A DNA stretch of 64,000 bases from Candidatus Fusicatenibacter intestinigallinarum (GTDB lineage: Bacteria > Bacillota > Clostridia > Lachnospirales > Lachnospiraceae). The position numbers were made by a program, and so were the translations under genes. The notes under the pieces were generated by a model. That model saw nothing but the letters and a program-made list of their open reading frames with translations. It made no database searches and was not told the DNA's origin. The first letter of the stretch is position 1. Each line of letters begins with the position of its first letter. Shown piece after piece: positions 42,498 through 51,678 of the stretch. Location: assembly GCA_019119555.1 (NCBI GenBank), contig DWWU01000006.1, positions 29,294 to 93,293 of the forward strand. Direction: 5' to 3'.

Positions 42498-43734
42498 AAA
42501 GTCGAGGCGAAAAATCGTGGCGTCGCTGGTATGGGTGCTGGCGCTGCTGTTTTTCGGGACGGTCGCGGTGATCTATACGGCCAGCTATGTGGAAGTGACC
42601 GGAGAAAACCGGAAAATGCTGAGGCAGTATGTGGAAGAATACATGTTCCGGGATCTTTCCGACGCCAGTGAAGCCGGCAGCGGCGGGCCGGGAAATATGC
42701 CCCGGCGGGGCCGGGCGGCGCCGCCCATGCTGGAGCTGTCCACTTTTTATACGGTTGTTCTGTCAAAAGACGGAGAGGTACTGAATGTGGATACTGCGGA
42801 TGTGTCGGGGCTGGAAGAGGACGCCCTGGCGGATCTGGCTGTTGAGATTGCGGAGAGCGGGCAGGAGGAAGGAACGAGAAACCGTCTGATCTATCAGATG
42901 GCAGACAAAGGCGACTACCTTCTGGTGGCCTTTCTGGACAATACGGTAATGGCGGGAACCACAGGGACACTGATTAACTATACGCTCCTTTTCGGAGGCG
43001 TGGCGCTTGTGCTTCTGTTTTTTCTGTCCTGGTATCTGGCCGGCAGGATTGTAAAGCCTCTGGAGGAAAGCTATGAACGTCAGAAACAGTTTATCTCCGA
43101 TGCGGGCCATGAGCTGAAGACGCCGGTGGCGGTGATCAATGTGAACGCGGAGCTTCTTTCCAGGGAGATCGGAGAGAATCAGTGGATTTCCAACATTCAG
43201 TATGAGAGTGAACGGATGTCCGCCCTGATTTCACAGCTTTTGGACCTGGCAAGAGCGGAGCATGCAAAACCGCCGATGGAAGCTTTGGATTTCAGCCGCC
43301 TGGTCTGCGGAGAGACGCTTCCCTTTGAGACTGTGGCCTATGAGAAGGGGCTGATGCTGAACTGCGAGATCGACGATGAGATCCGGGTCAGCGGGAACAG
43401 CGTTCAGCTGAAGCAGCTGGTTTCGATCCTGATTGACAATGCGATCCGTCACGGGGAAGGCGGCAGGGAGATCCGGATCTCGCTGAAAAAGGGAAAAAGC
43501 CATGCGGTGCTTTCCGTCGCCAACGAGGGTCCCGAGATTCCTCCGGAACAGCGCAGCCATCTGTTTGAGAGATTCTACCGCACGGACTCCGCCAGAACCG
43601 GGGAGGACAATCACTACGGTCTGGGACTTGCCATCGCAAAGGCGATCACCGTTTCCCACGAAGGAAGCATAGATCTTCAGTGCGGCGACGGAAATGTGGA
43701 GTTTATTGTAAAAATTCCTCTGCTTCGGGCCTAG
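42490..43734 (+). CDS. Sensor histidine kinase
   Basis: A 414-residue membrane sensor kinase: a first membrane helix at residues 12-32, an extracytoplasmic sensor region of about 125 residues with a Gly/Pro/Arg patch (SGGPGNMPRRGRAAPPML), and a second helix near 160-182. The H-box is FISDAGHELKTPVAVI. The HATPase domain has the N-box LIDNAIRHGEGG and the G-box HYGLGLAIAKAI. Partner of the preceding regulator. Confidence 0.93.
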   Translation: MLKKSRRKIVASLVWVLALLFFGTVAVIYTASYVEVTGENRKMLRQYVEEYMFRDLSDASEAGSGGPGNMPRRGRAAPPMLELSTFYTVVLSKDGEVLNVDTADVSGLEEDALADLAVEIAESGQEEGTRNRLIYQMADKGDYLLVAFLDNTVMAGTTGTLINYTLLFGGVALVLLFFLSWYLAGRIVKPLEESYERQKQFISDAGHELKTPVAVINVNAELLSREIGENQWISNIQYESERMSALISQLLDLARAEHAKPPMEALDFSRLVCGETLPFETVAYEKGLMLNCEIDDEIRVSGNSVQLKQLVSILIDNAIRHGEGGREIRISLKKGKSHAVLSVANEGPEIPPEQRSHLFERFYRTDSARTGEDNHYGLGLAIAKAITVSHEGSIDLQCGDGNVEFIVKIPLLRA

Positions 43735-43888
43735 CACAGAAGCAACCGTCCGGCGGGATGGAGCGGGAATCTGTGGGAGCCGGTCCGAAGGACACAGAAA
43801 TTTCACAGGAATTCAGAGGCACGGAAGCAAAATTTCAAGAAAATTTCAATCTTCCTCCTGTACAATGTTAACAGCCGGTAAAATTCTG

Positions 43889-43916
43889 GTAACAGTTCAG
43901 CCAGATGAACGGTAAC
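43889..43916. repeat. Family A palindromic repeat
   Basis: GTAACAGTTCAGC-CA-GATGAACGGTAAC, first of two adjacent copies upstream of the polyphosphate polymerase gene. Confidence 0.7.
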
Positions 43917-43920
43917 ATCT

Positions 43921-43949
43921 GTTGCGGTTCCGTATGGATGAACGGCTGC
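43921..43949. repeat. Family A palindromic repeat
   Basis: GTTGCGGTTCCG / GATGAACGGCTGC, second adjacent copy, 4 bp after the first. Confidence 0.6.
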
Positions 43950-43992
43950 AGAATTTCAGCTGCTTTGAATAACAGGTACAGGAGGAATTTTT

Positions 43993-44583
43993 ATGTCTTT
44001 TCAGACAGTCTTTCAGAGATATGAACTGAAGTATCTGCTGACGCAGGAACAGAAGAAAAAAATACTTCAGGCTATGGCGCCATATATGGAACTGGATCAG
44101 TACGGCCGGACGACGATCCGCAATCTTTATTTCGACACCGGAAATTACCGTCTGGCCCGCCATTCCATTGAAAAGCCTTCTTATAAAGAGAAACTGCGTA
44201 TGAGAAGCTACAGTCAGGCGGATCCGGAAAGCCCTGTGTTTGTGGAGTTAAAGAAAAAATACAGGAATGTGGTATACAAGAGAAGGATTGCGCTGCCGGA
44301 GAAAGAGGCGATGGAATGGCTGCAGGGAGGCAGCTGCAGTCAGGATGTCCAGATCTCCAGGGAAGTGGATTATTTTCTCAGTTATTACAGGAATCTGGCG
44401 CCGGTGGTATTTCTCTCCTATGAGAGAGAAGCTTTCTTTTCGGAGGAACGGATTTACAAGACATCCTTTTCAAAGTACGGAACGGCTTACCAGAGCATGA
44501 TTTACCCGGGGCTTGTACAGCCGGTATATTATGCAAAGGCGACGGAGCCGGGGACGGTTCGGGAGGCGGTGTGCTATGGCTGA
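43993..44583 (+). CDS. VTC-domain polyphosphate polymerase, internally deleted
   Basis: A 196-residue VTC-type protein; full-length bacterial relatives are about 230-245. The N-terminal half of the tunnel is intact: RYELKYLLTQEQ, IRNLYFDT, KEKLRMRSY, VFVELKKKYRNVVYKRR. After FLSYEREAFFS the sequence jumps directly to EERIYKTSFSKYGTAY. The usual strands between (a VTFD-type strand and an LMEIK-type strand carrying catalytic Glu/Lys) are missing, an in-frame loss of roughly 45-50 codons. It is probably inactive. First gene of an operon with a DUF4956 protein and a broken carbohydrate-binding lipoprotein. Confidence 0.82.
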   Translation: MSFQTVFQRYELKYLLTQEQKKKILQAMAPYMELDQYGRTTIRNLYFDTGNYRLARHSIEKPSYKEKLRMRSYSQADPESPVFVELKKKYRNVVYKRRIALPEKEAMEWLQGGSCSQDVQISREVDYFLSYYRNLAPVVFLSYEREAFFSEERIYKTSFSKYGTAYQSMIYPGLVQPVYYAKATEPGTVREAVCYG

Positions 44584-45271
44584 CAGAATTTTTCGGGGAA
44601 TTTTTGACTCGGATCTGATCACGGTGATCAGTGTTGGGGACTTTCTCCTGTGTATGGGAACGGCTCTCGTACTGGGACTGATTCTGGCGTTGGTTTACAT
44701 ATATCGCACCCGCTATACGAAAAGCTTTGTGATTACGCTGGCGCTGCTTCCTGCAGTCGTCTGCGTTGTGATCATGCTGGTCAACGGAAATGTGGGGACC
44801 GGAGTGGCGGTGGCCGGAGCGTTCAGCCTGGTACGATTTCGCTCCGTACCGGGAACGGCGAAGGAAATCTGTACGCTGTTTCTTGCCATGGGCGCAGGGC
44901 TGATCGTCGGAATGGGATATCCGGGATTTGCCGTCCTGTTTACGGCGATTATGTGTGTGGTATATGTCGTTTACAATCGCTTTGACTTCGGTGCAAAGAA
45001 AAATTTTGCCGCTTACAGGACGCTGACGATTATGATTCCGGAGGATCTGGATTATACCGGTGTGTTCGACGATGTTTTCAGAGAGTATACGAAGGAATGC
45101 GATCTGGTTTATGTAAAGACTACCAATATGGGCAGCATGTTCCGCCTTACGTATCATATCACCCTTCGTGATGCTTCCGGTGAGAAAGAGATGATTGACG
45201 AGCTTCGATGCAGAAACGGAAATCTTGAGATCTCCGTTTCCAGGCAGGAAACAGCTGCCCCAGAGCTCTGA
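44576..45271 (+). CDS. DUF4956 membrane protein
   Basis: A 231-residue membrane protein with about four hydrophobic segments in residues 18-145 and the family core GNVGTGVAVAGAFSLVRFRSVPGTAKEI. A soluble C-terminal domain follows (residues 150-231). It overlaps the VTC gene by 8 bp, with GGAGG upstream. DUF4956 genes commonly sit beside VTC polymerases and may help export or anchor the polymer. This copy appears intact although both neighbours are damaged. Confidence 0.85.
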   Translation: MADRIFRGIFDSDLITVISVGDFLLCMGTALVLGLILALVYIYRTRYTKSFVITLALLPAVVCVVIMLVNGNVGTGVAVAGAFSLVRFRSVPGTAKEICTLFLAMGAGLIVGMGYPGFAVLFTAIMCVVYVVYNRFDFGAKKNFAAYRTLTIMIPEDLDYTGVFDDVFREYTKECDLVYVKTTNMGSMFRLTYHITLRDASGEKEMIDELRCRNGNLEISVSRQETAAPEL

Positions 45272-45291
45272 CAGAAAGAGGGAGTTGTTTT

Positions 45292-46646
45292 ATGAGGAAA
45301 TGGATATCCATAGTGGCTGCGTTTACCCTGGCTTCCGGTCTTCTTTCCGGCTGCAGCGGAGCCGACGCATGAAACGATGCGGAGACAGAGACTTCCGGTT
45401 CTGTGGCGGAGAGCAAAGAGACTTCCGGTGAGACGGATGGTGGGGAAGTAGCTGAAAGTAAGGAGGATACGGCGGACGCCGGAGACGAAACGGAGGCGGC
45501 TGCGGAAAGCGACGCGGATATGTTTACCAACCGGGATTGCCGGACGGAATATGATGAGAGCGCATGCGTTTCCATTCAGCTGAACGGAGATTCTGTTTCT
45601 GCGGATTCTGACAGTGTAAACATTTCCGGGACTACCGTTACGATCACGGAGGAAGCACAGGCGCAGGCGGCAGTGCAAATGCAGCAGAAGAGGCAGCTGC
45701 AGAAAACAGCCGGGAGTTTACCGCAGAGACGGCGTCTGCGGGAGACAGCGGGGAGAATCTTCCGGCGGCTGTGATGGTCAGCAGTACAGAGGGAACGTCT
45801 GAGGCAAGCACGGCGGATGAGACTGGCGACGACAGCAGCACCAGCATGAAAGGGCTGAAGGCTGCCGGAAATATGCTGATTTCCGGGGGAACCTTTACGA
45901 TAAATTCCGCCGACGACGGGGTTCACGCCAACGCATCGATCACTGTAAACGGAGGAACCTTTGAAGTTGCTACCGGTGACGACGGATTTCATGCGGATGA
46001 GACGTTGACGGTTACGGCCGGATCTATCAATATCACGGAAAGCTATGAGGGACTGGAGGCTCTGGAACTCAACATTGCAGGCGGCGATATCAGCCTTGTG
46101 GCAGACGACGACGGACTGAACGCCGCCGGAGGTGTGGACTCCAGCGGTACTGAGGGCGGAAGAGACGCGATGGTTCCCGGCGGCCGCGGAGGCATGGGAC
46201 AGGGAACTTCGTTCTCGTCCAACGGAAGTATTACGATTTCCGGCGGGAATCTGTATGTCAATGCATCCGGCGACGGAATTGATTCAAATGGAACACTGAC
46301 CATTACCGGAGGGTATACGGTGGTCGTCGGACCGACACAGGGAGATACGTCGACGCTGGACTATGATGTGAGCGCGACGATCGCCGGCGGAACCTTTATC
46401 GGAACCGGAGCTTCCGGAATGGCCCAGAGCTTCAGCGATGCGGAGCAGGGAGTTGTGGCGGTCAGTGCAGGTTCGCAGGAGGCAGGAACGACCGTTACGC
46501 TTTCGGATCAGAATGGAAATGCACTTCTCAGCTGTACGCCGGAACTGTCCTTTGACGTTGTGATTCTCAGCAGCCCGGATCTTGTATCCGGGGAGACATA
46601 CACGCTTGCCGTAGGTTCGGCGACCGCAGATGTGGAGGCTGGCTGA
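45292..46646 (+). pseudogene. Carbohydrate-binding-domain lipoprotein, pseudogene
   Basis: The original reading frame starts at 45292 (MRKWISIVAAFTLASGLLSGC, signal and lipobox) but meets TGA at 45370-45372. The same frame continues to 45774 with a linker and the motif SVNISGTTVTITEE. Homologues would then continue with a long beta-helix, but here the sequence changes frame and jumps to a late part. From about 45651 the matching frame is shifted and runs to 46646 (ISGGTFTINSADDGVHANAS, GGTFEVATGDDGFHADETL, SGDGIDSNGTL). A stop, a frameshift and an internal deletion together mark decay. Confidence 0.8.
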
Positions 46647-46670
46647 GACCCACAGAAAAGCGGAAGCAGT

Positions 46671-46698
46671 GCAACCGCTCAGACAGCTGAACTGTTAC
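46671..46698. repeat. Family A palindromic repeat
   Basis: GCAACCGCTCAGA-CA-GCTGAACTGTTAC, just after the pseudogene. Confidence 0.7.
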
Positions 46699-46721
46699 GG
46701 CATACAGCCATTGCAAAAATA

Positions 46722-46753
46722 CGGCCGATGCGGAAAAAATTCCGCACCGGCCG
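46722..46753 (-). terminator. Terminator between convergent genes
   Basis: CGGCCGATGCGGAA / TTCCGCACCGGCCG with a 4-nt loop. The minus-strand side is followed by TATTTTT, so it best serves the DUF4234 gene. Confidence 0.75.
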
Positions 46754-46765
46754 AAACTGCAGAGA

Positions 46766-47194
46766 TCAGTAATAATCCGGTCCGCCGTTGAAACGGTTGT
46801 ACTGGTCCTGGTTGTATGCGTTTGCCACTTTGTTCATATTGTTGATCATGAAATACTGGGCGACAAATGTGCCAAGCCCACATACCAGGCTGCCCAGGAT
46901 CATCCAGAGAAGAATCGAGGTGCCTGTCTCATTGACCTGGACGCCGTATCGATCGTAGGCTCCGCGATAGATACGGTTTGCCTGCTTGTAATACCAGTAA
47001 AATCCGTAGATTCCGCAGGTGATCAACGACAGAACAAGCACCAGGATATAATTCGGACTGTCCTCCCCGTCCCCGTAAAAGACTGTGTTGATATCTTCTA
47101 CATACAGGTACCAGAAGTAAATGCCGTAGATTCCGCAGGTAATAAAATTCAGAATCAGAAAGGTGACAAAATTCCGGTCATCCTTTACATACAT
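46766..47194 (-). CDS. DUF4234 membrane protein
   Basis: A 142-residue protein with three membrane segments and the duplicated family motif ITCGIYGIYFWYLY / ITCGIYGFYWYYKQ (residues about 17 and 58), typical of DUF4234. A short Asn/Tyr/Gln-rich hydrophilic tail follows. A strong ribosome binding site (GGGGGG) lies before the ATG. Function unknown; often found beside DUF2752 genes, as here. Confidence 0.85.
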   Translation of the reverse strand: MYVKDDRNFVTFLILNFITCGIYGIYFWYLYVEDINTVFYGDGEDSPNYILVLVLSLITCGIYGFYWYYKQANRIYRGAYDRYGVQVNETGTSILLWMILGSLVCGLGTFVAQYFMINNMNKVANAYNQDQYNRFNGGPDYY

Positions 47195-47230
47195 GTCAAA
47201 TTCCCCCCCTTCACAGAACTCAGAATGCAG

Positions 47231-47257
47231 GTTACAGTTCCGCTGCTGAACTGTCGC
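47231..47257. repeat. Family A palindromic repeat
   Basis: GTTACAGTTCCGC-TGCTGAACTGTCGC, between the DUF4234 and DUF2752 genes. Confidence 0.6.
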
Positions 47258-47263
47258 AGAATA

Positions 47264-47680
47264 TTACCGGCTGCCCGGCAGAACGATTCTTTTCAGACAT
47301 TTTATCATGGCGCCGTTGAAAGGGTCAATACTGACAACGGGATCTTCATGAAAAATTCGGAAAATCCACAGGAGAATCGCAAGAATTGCCAGTAAAATCA
47401 AAAGAATTTTCTTCGCTTTTTTCCTGCGGGGAGTTTTTTCGCTGCCCAGAAAATAGTAGGGAATAAACAGAAGCACAGGGTAAATCAGCGGGTGATACCG
47501 GAAGGCAGCGGAAAGATCCAGGTACAGCAGAGAGAAAAACGCCCTGCTCATTCCGCAGCCGGGGCAGGAAATTCCCGTGAACCATCGGATCGGACAGCCG
47601 ATACCGGTGACCGTCATAAACGCAATATAGAGAAATACGATCAGGAGAAACACTCCCAGGTTTTTCAGCTTTCTGGTCAT
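47264..47680 (-). CDS. DUF2752 membrane protein
   Basis: A 138-residue protein with three membrane helices and the DUF2752 signature CPIRWFTGISCPGCGMSRAF (residues about 29-48), followed by AFRYHPL. The Cys pairs resemble a metal or redox site, but function is unknown. The start at 47680 follows GAGG; the open frame further upstream runs through a family B repeat and is not used. Located between the DUF4234 gene and a coiled-coil membrane protein gene, all on the minus strand. Confidence 0.85.
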   Translation of the reverse strand: MTRKLKNLGVFLLIVFLYIAFMTVTGIGCPIRWFTGISCPGCGMSRAFFSLLYLDLSAAFRYHPLIYPVLLFIPYYFLGSEKTPRRKKAKKILLILLAILAILLWIFRIFHEDPVVSIDPFNGAMIKCLKRIVLPGSR

Positions 47681-47689
47681 ATCAATCCT

Positions 47690-47752
47690 CACAACAGTTG
47701 GGTCAGGTCTGCGCATTTTCTGTGCGGACCCTGTGAAAACATGTGCCTGCGT
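47690..47752 (-). repeat. Family B composite repeat, partial
   Basis: On the minus strand it reads TCACAGGGTCCGCACAGAAA then TGCGCAGACCTGACCCAACT, a diverged match to the family B palindrome and tail. Confidence 0.6.
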
Positions 47753-47791
47753 TGGGATTCCTCCCAAAGATTCCGGGAACCGGCGGATGTG

Positions 47792-47824
47792 AAAAAGCCC
47801 CGCCTTATCGCGATAAGCCGGGGC
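47792..47824 (-). terminator. Terminator of the coiled-coil protein gene
   Basis: GCCCCGCCTTAT / ATAAGCCGGGGC with a CGCG loop. On the minus strand it is followed by TTTTTCAC. Confidence 0.8.
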
Positions 47825-47834
47825 GGCTGCCTGT

Positions 47835-48620
47835 CTAAAAAACATGCAGCAGGTTCAGCAGAAACAGAATCAGAACAATGGGCGAAGAAACGCTGCTTAT
47901 TATGAAAAGTACAAATTTGAATTTTTCCAGATTCTGAAATCTGATGCTTTGACTTTTTACTGTCTCTGAGTAATTCAGGAGCACGTCGGTTGCGTCCTTG
48001 ACTCTTGCAAGTTCCTGATCGCAGGAGTCCTTGACGCTTCCCTGAATCGCCTGCTCAAGTCCCTGGGTCAGACGCTGGATCTCCCGGTCAATCCGGGTAC
48101 TCAGGGAATCGCTGCTGACCTGGACAGAATGTGCCAGTTCAGTCAGGGTGTCCAGCTGTTTCTGAAGGCTCTGATCCTGTTCTGTGATCAGCCCGGAGAT
48201 TTTCTGTTCGTATTCCGTATAGTGTTCCCTGAAATTGTCAATCTGATGCACCAGCTCTGCAGATTCTGCTTTCGCGAGAGCCAACTCACTGTCTGCTTTG
48301 CGCAGGTCGGCAATGTAACGCAGAAATTTGCTTTCGTTAATCAGCGAAGCAGTTTTTCCGGAAGGTTTCTCCGGAGCGCTTTCCCGGTGTTCTCCGCCTT
48401 CTTCCCCTTCCGTGATGAACGGTCTGGTTCCGGAAAGTCCCTGGCTGTCCCGGGAGAAATCCTCTTCTGTCCTGGAAAAATTCTGTCCGGAGAATTCCGA
48501 TCCGTAATCCAGCGACTCCAGCTGCTGATTCAGCTGCTGTTCCAGTTCGCTGCTCAAATCTGCGATTTCACCTGTGCTCTGTGCGGGAAAAGGAACTGCT
48601 TCTGTACGTTTGGTTTCCAT
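47835..48620 (-). CDS. Coiled-coil protein with C-terminal membrane anchor
   Basis: A 261-residue protein of unknown family. The N-terminal 100 residues are polar and low-complexity (Ser, Glu, Gln). Residues 105-230 are predicted coiled coil with heptad-like Leu/Ile spacing (KADSELALAKAESAELVHQI ... LEQAIQGSVKDSCDQELARV). A single C-terminal hydrophobic helix (VLFIISSVSSPIVLILFLLNLL) makes it a tail-anchored protein. I choose the ATG at 48620 (AGGAG eight bases upstream); ATG 48626 is too close to the site. Confidence 0.7.
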   Translation of the reverse strand: METKRTEAVPFPAQSTGEIADLSSELEQQLNQQLESLDYGSEFSGQNFSRTEEDFSRDSQGLSGTRPFITEGEEGGEHRESAPEKPSGKTASLINESKFLRYIADLRKADSELALAKAESAELVHQIDNFREHYTEYEQKISGLITEQDQSLQKQLDTLTELAHSVQVSSDSLSTRIDREIQRLTQGLEQAIQGSVKDSCDQELARVKDATDVLLNYSETVKSQSIRFQNLEKFKFVLFIISSVSSPIVLILFLLNLLHVF

Positions 48621-48784
48621 ATACATTTCTCCTATTGATTCTGCACGAAAACATAATGGTCTCAGCCGCTTATCTGGCGGAATCCTGTGGCTGTCCGGTC
48701 GTAAAATATCGTGCCATGATGTCGGAATGCTCAAGGCATTATGTTCTCATGCGCTCCGCGCAGCAAATACGCGGATGTGGCGAA

Positions 48785-48804
48785 CAGTTATAACGATTGT
48801 TATA
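48785..48804. other. AT-rich palindrome in intergenic DNA
   Basis: GTTATAACGATTGTTATAAC, with 8-bp arms, lies in the 400-bp stretch between the coiled-coil gene and the metG promoter. That stretch is otherwise AT-rich and empty. It may be an operator. Confidence 0.4.
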
Positions 48805-48975
48805 ACAATTTTGAATGCTACCTGAAAGCAAACAAATGAAAGATACATATAATATATATGAAAAAAAATTAAAATTCAACAAAATTCCATATATTTCCAC
48901 ATTTTTTGTAATGGGCTGCGGGATCAAACGGGCGGCAGATCCGGATCTTCGCGGTTAAATTTCCATTTTTAAGGG

Positions 48976-49004
48976 TTTACAAATGTTTTTTAATATGTTA
49001 GCAT
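48976..49004 (+). promoter_or_regulatory. metG promoter
   Basis: TTTACA (48976-48981), a 17-bp spacer and TAGCAT (48999-49004). Confidence 0.7.
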
Positions 49005-49011
49005 GATTTTA

Positions 49012-49313
49012 TAGCAATGGCAAACACTGAGACGGAGAGAGTACATAAAGCGGACGCTTTACAGAGAATTCCCGCAGACTGTCCCGGAAAACGGAAGGAC
49101 AGCAAGCTGAGAGGGATAAGCAGAGTTTTATGGAAGATGGCTCCTGAGAGGCGCACCGAACCGGAGACGGCAAGGCTGCGACAGGTTCCGCCTGTTACAG
49201 CGGAAGGGTATCTGTTTTTCGTACCTGCTGAGGTTTCCGCCGTGAGGCGGAGATGAAAAGAAGTGGTAACACGGGAATTGTCCGTCTTCTCAGAACTGAG
49301 AAGGCGGTTTTTT
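49012..49313 (+). promoter_or_regulatory. T-box leader (methionine)
   Basis: A tRNA-sensing T-box leader: Stem I begins near GGAGAGAGTA, with the candidate specifier ATG (Met) in GAAGATGGCTCC. The T-box is AAGTGGTAACACGG (49261-49274). The terminator CCGTCTTCTCAG / CTGAGAAGGCGG is followed by a T-run ending at 49313. Confidence 0.82.
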
Positions 49314-49354
49314 TACGCTCCGCGGGATGCGTACTCGCGCGAAGCAGAAATCTG
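49314..49354 (+). repeat. Family C repeat, truncated
   Basis: Begins right after the metG T-box terminator's T-run with ACGCTCCGCGGGATGCGTAC and continues TCGCGCGAAGCAGAAATCTG, then breaks off. The first hairpin and second half of the element are absent. Confidence 0.75.
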
Positions 49355-49422
49355 ATGCCCCTGCATCTTCATTTGAAAGTGTTTGTCAGAACAGAGCAAC
49401 GATAAGAAAGGAATCAGTAAAA

Positions 49423-51444
49423 ATGGAAAAGATCAGGCCAAAGTATTATATCACGACTGCGATTGCCTATACTTCCGGCAAGCCCCATATCGGAAACACG
49501 TATGAGGCGGTTCTGGCGGACAGTATTGCGCGGTTCAAACGTCAGCAGGGATACGATGTATTCTTCCAGACAGGTACCGACGAACACGGACAGAAAATTG
49601 AGCTGAAAGCAGAGGAGGCGGGAGTCACTCCGAAGGAGTTTGTGGATCAGGTATCCGGCGAGATCCGCAGAATCTGGGATCTGATGAACACTTCCTATGA
49701 CAAGTTTATCCGTACAACAGACGATTATCACGAAAAACAGGTTCAGAAAATTTTCAAAAAGCTGTATGACCAGGGCGATATCTATAAAGGATATTATGAA
49801 GGGCTTTACTGTACGCCGTGCGAATCTTTCTTTACAGAGTCTCAGCTGGTGGACGGCAAATGCCCCGACTGCGGACGTCCGGTGACTCCGGCGAAGGAGG
49901 AGGCGTACTTTTTCAGAATGAGCAAGTATGCTCAGCGTCTGATTGATCATATCAACGCGCATCCGGAGTTTATTCAGCCGGTATCCAGGAAAAATGAGAT
50001 GATGAACAACTTCCTGCTTCCGGGTCTGCAGGATCTCTGCGTGTCCAGAACCTCTTTCAAGTGGGGCATTCCGGTGAGCTTCGATCCCAAGCACGTCACT
50101 TATGTGTGGCTGGACGCGCTGACCAACTATATCACAGGCATCGGTTATGACTGCGACGGGGAGAGCTCGGAGCAGTTCAAAAGAATGTGGCCGGCGGATC
50201 TGCATCTGATCGGAAAGGATATTATCCGTTTCCATACCATTTACTGGCCGATCTTCCTGATGGCGCTGGATCTGCCGCTGCCGAAGCAGGTATTCGGTCA
50301 TCCGTGGCTGCTGCAGGGCGACGGAAAGATGAGCAAGTCCAAAGGTAATGTGATTTATGCGGATGATCTGGTATCTCTGTTCGGCGTGGACGCAGTCCGT
50401 TACTTTGTACTCCATGAGATGCCGTTTGAAAACGACGGTGTCATCACCTGGGAGCTGATGGTAGAGCGCATGAATTCCGATCTGGCAAACACTCTGGGAA
50501 ATCTTGTAAACCGGACGATTTCCATGAGCAACAAGTATTTCGGCGGAGTGGTTTCCAATACAGGCGTCGAGGAGGAAGTAGACGCTGACCTCAGGGCAGT
50601 GGCGACGGCGGCTGTGGGAAAAGTGACCGCGAAGATGGAAGAGCTTCGTGTTGCGGATGCGATTACGGAAATTTTCAATCTCTTCAAACGCTGCAACAAA
50701 TATATCGATGAGACAATGCCCTGGGCGCTGGCGAAGGATGAGACAAAGAAGGACCGTCTGGCAACAGTTCTGTATAATCTGGTGGAGGGAATTTCCATCG
50801 GCGCATGTCTGCTGGAATCCTTTATGCCGGAGACTACCAGCCGGATTCTCACGCAGCTGAACTGTGAAAAGCGTTCCTATGAGGAACTGGGCAGCTTCGG
50901 ACTGTATCCGTCCGGAAACAAGGTGACGGATACACCGGAAATTCTGTTCCAGAGACTGGACGTAAAAGAGGTTATGGAAAAGGTTGAGGCCATTCAGGCT
51001 GCGCAGAAGGCTGAGGCGGAGAAAGCTGACGGAAACGGCGGAAATTCCTCGAATGCGAAAGCAGATGGAAACGATGGCGCCGGGGAAACGGAGCAGGGAA
51101 TCGATCTGGAGCCAAAGCCGGAGATTACCTTTGAGGACTTTGAAAAACTTCAGTTCCAGGTGGGAGAGATCATTGCCTGCGAGGAAGTGAAGAAATCGAA
51201 AAAGCTGCTTTGCTCCCAGGTGAAGATCGGAAATCAGGTCAAACAGATCGTATCGGGAATCAAAGCGCATTATACGGCGGAGGAGATGGTCGGCAAAAAG
51301 GTGATGGTTCTTGTGAACCTGAAGCCGGCGAAGCTGGCGGGTGTGCTGTCGGAAGGCATGCTGCTGTGCGCGGAGGACGCGGACGGGACGCTGAGCCTTA
51401 TGGTTCCGGAGCGGGAGATGCCGTCCGGAGCGGAAATCTGCTGA
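49423..51444 (+). CDS. metG: Methionyl-tRNA synthetase
   Basis: A 673-residue class I synthetase charging tRNA-Met. HIGH-type motif GKPHIGNTYEAV (residue 16), zinc knuckle CTPCESFF ... CPDCG (residue about 130), and KMSKSKGNVIYADDL (residue about 302). The C-terminal tRNA-binding (Trbp111-like) domain is residues 565-673 (FEKLQFQVGEIIACEEVKKS), joined by a Gly/Asn/Asp-rich linker near 530-560. The start at 49423 follows AAGAAAGGA; the open frame upstream passes through a family C fragment. Confidence 0.96.
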   Translation: MEKIRPKYYITTAIAYTSGKPHIGNTYEAVLADSIARFKRQQGYDVFFQTGTDEHGQKIELKAEEAGVTPKEFVDQVSGEIRRIWDLMNTSYDKFIRTTDDYHEKQVQKIFKKLYDQGDIYKGYYEGLYCTPCESFFTESQLVDGKCPDCGRPVTPAKEEAYFFRMSKYAQRLIDHINAHPEFIQPVSRKNEMMNNFLLPGLQDLCVSRTSFKWGIPVSFDPKHVTYVWLDALTNYITGIGYDCDGESSEQFKRMWPADLHLIGKDIIRFHTIYWPIFLMALDLPLPKQVFGHPWLLQGDGKMSKSKGNVIYADDLVSLFGVDAVRYFVLHEMPFENDGVITWELMVERMNSDLANTLGNLVNRTISMSNKYFGGVVSNTGVEEEVDADLRAVATAAVGKVTAKMEELRVADAITEIFNLFKRCNKYIDETMPWALAKDETKKDRLATVLYNLVEGISIGACLLESFMPETTSRILTQLNCEKRSYEELGSFGLYPSGNKVTDTPEILFQRLDVKEVMEKVEAIQAAQKAEAEKADGNGGNSSNAKADGNDGAGETEQGIDLEPKPEITFEDFEKLQFQVGEIIACEEVKKSKKLLCSQVKIGNQVKQIVSGIKAHYTAEEMVGKKVMVLVNLKPAKLAGVLSEGMLLCAEDADGTLSLMVPEREMPSGAEIC

Positions 51445-51467
51445 CCGGGAATATGCAGCAGTGACAG

Positions 51468-51519
51468 AAAACCGGCACCCTGTATGAGCCATGGAAGGCT
51501 CTCAGGGCGCCGGTTTTCT
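51468..51519 (+). terminator. metG terminator
   Basis: AAAACCGGC / GCCGGTTTT with inner stems CCCTG/CAGGG and GAGCC/GGCTC, followed by T residues. Confidence 0.82.
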
Positions 51520-51617
51520 GCATGTCCGTATGGCCCCTTGCCTGGTGAAATAAAAAATTCTGCATAATACACATAAAACAGAAAAAATAATTGTATAAAA
51601 CGCAAAATAGAGAAATA

Positions 51618-51646
51618 TTTACAATTTTATATGGCGGTGATATAAT
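51618..51646 (+). promoter_or_regulatory. cstA promoter
   Basis: TTTACA (51618-51623), a 17-bp spacer and TATAAT (51641-51646), 33 bp before the start codon. Confidence 0.7.
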
Positions 51647-51678
51647 GGGGTATCATTTGAAACAGGGGGGATACCGCT

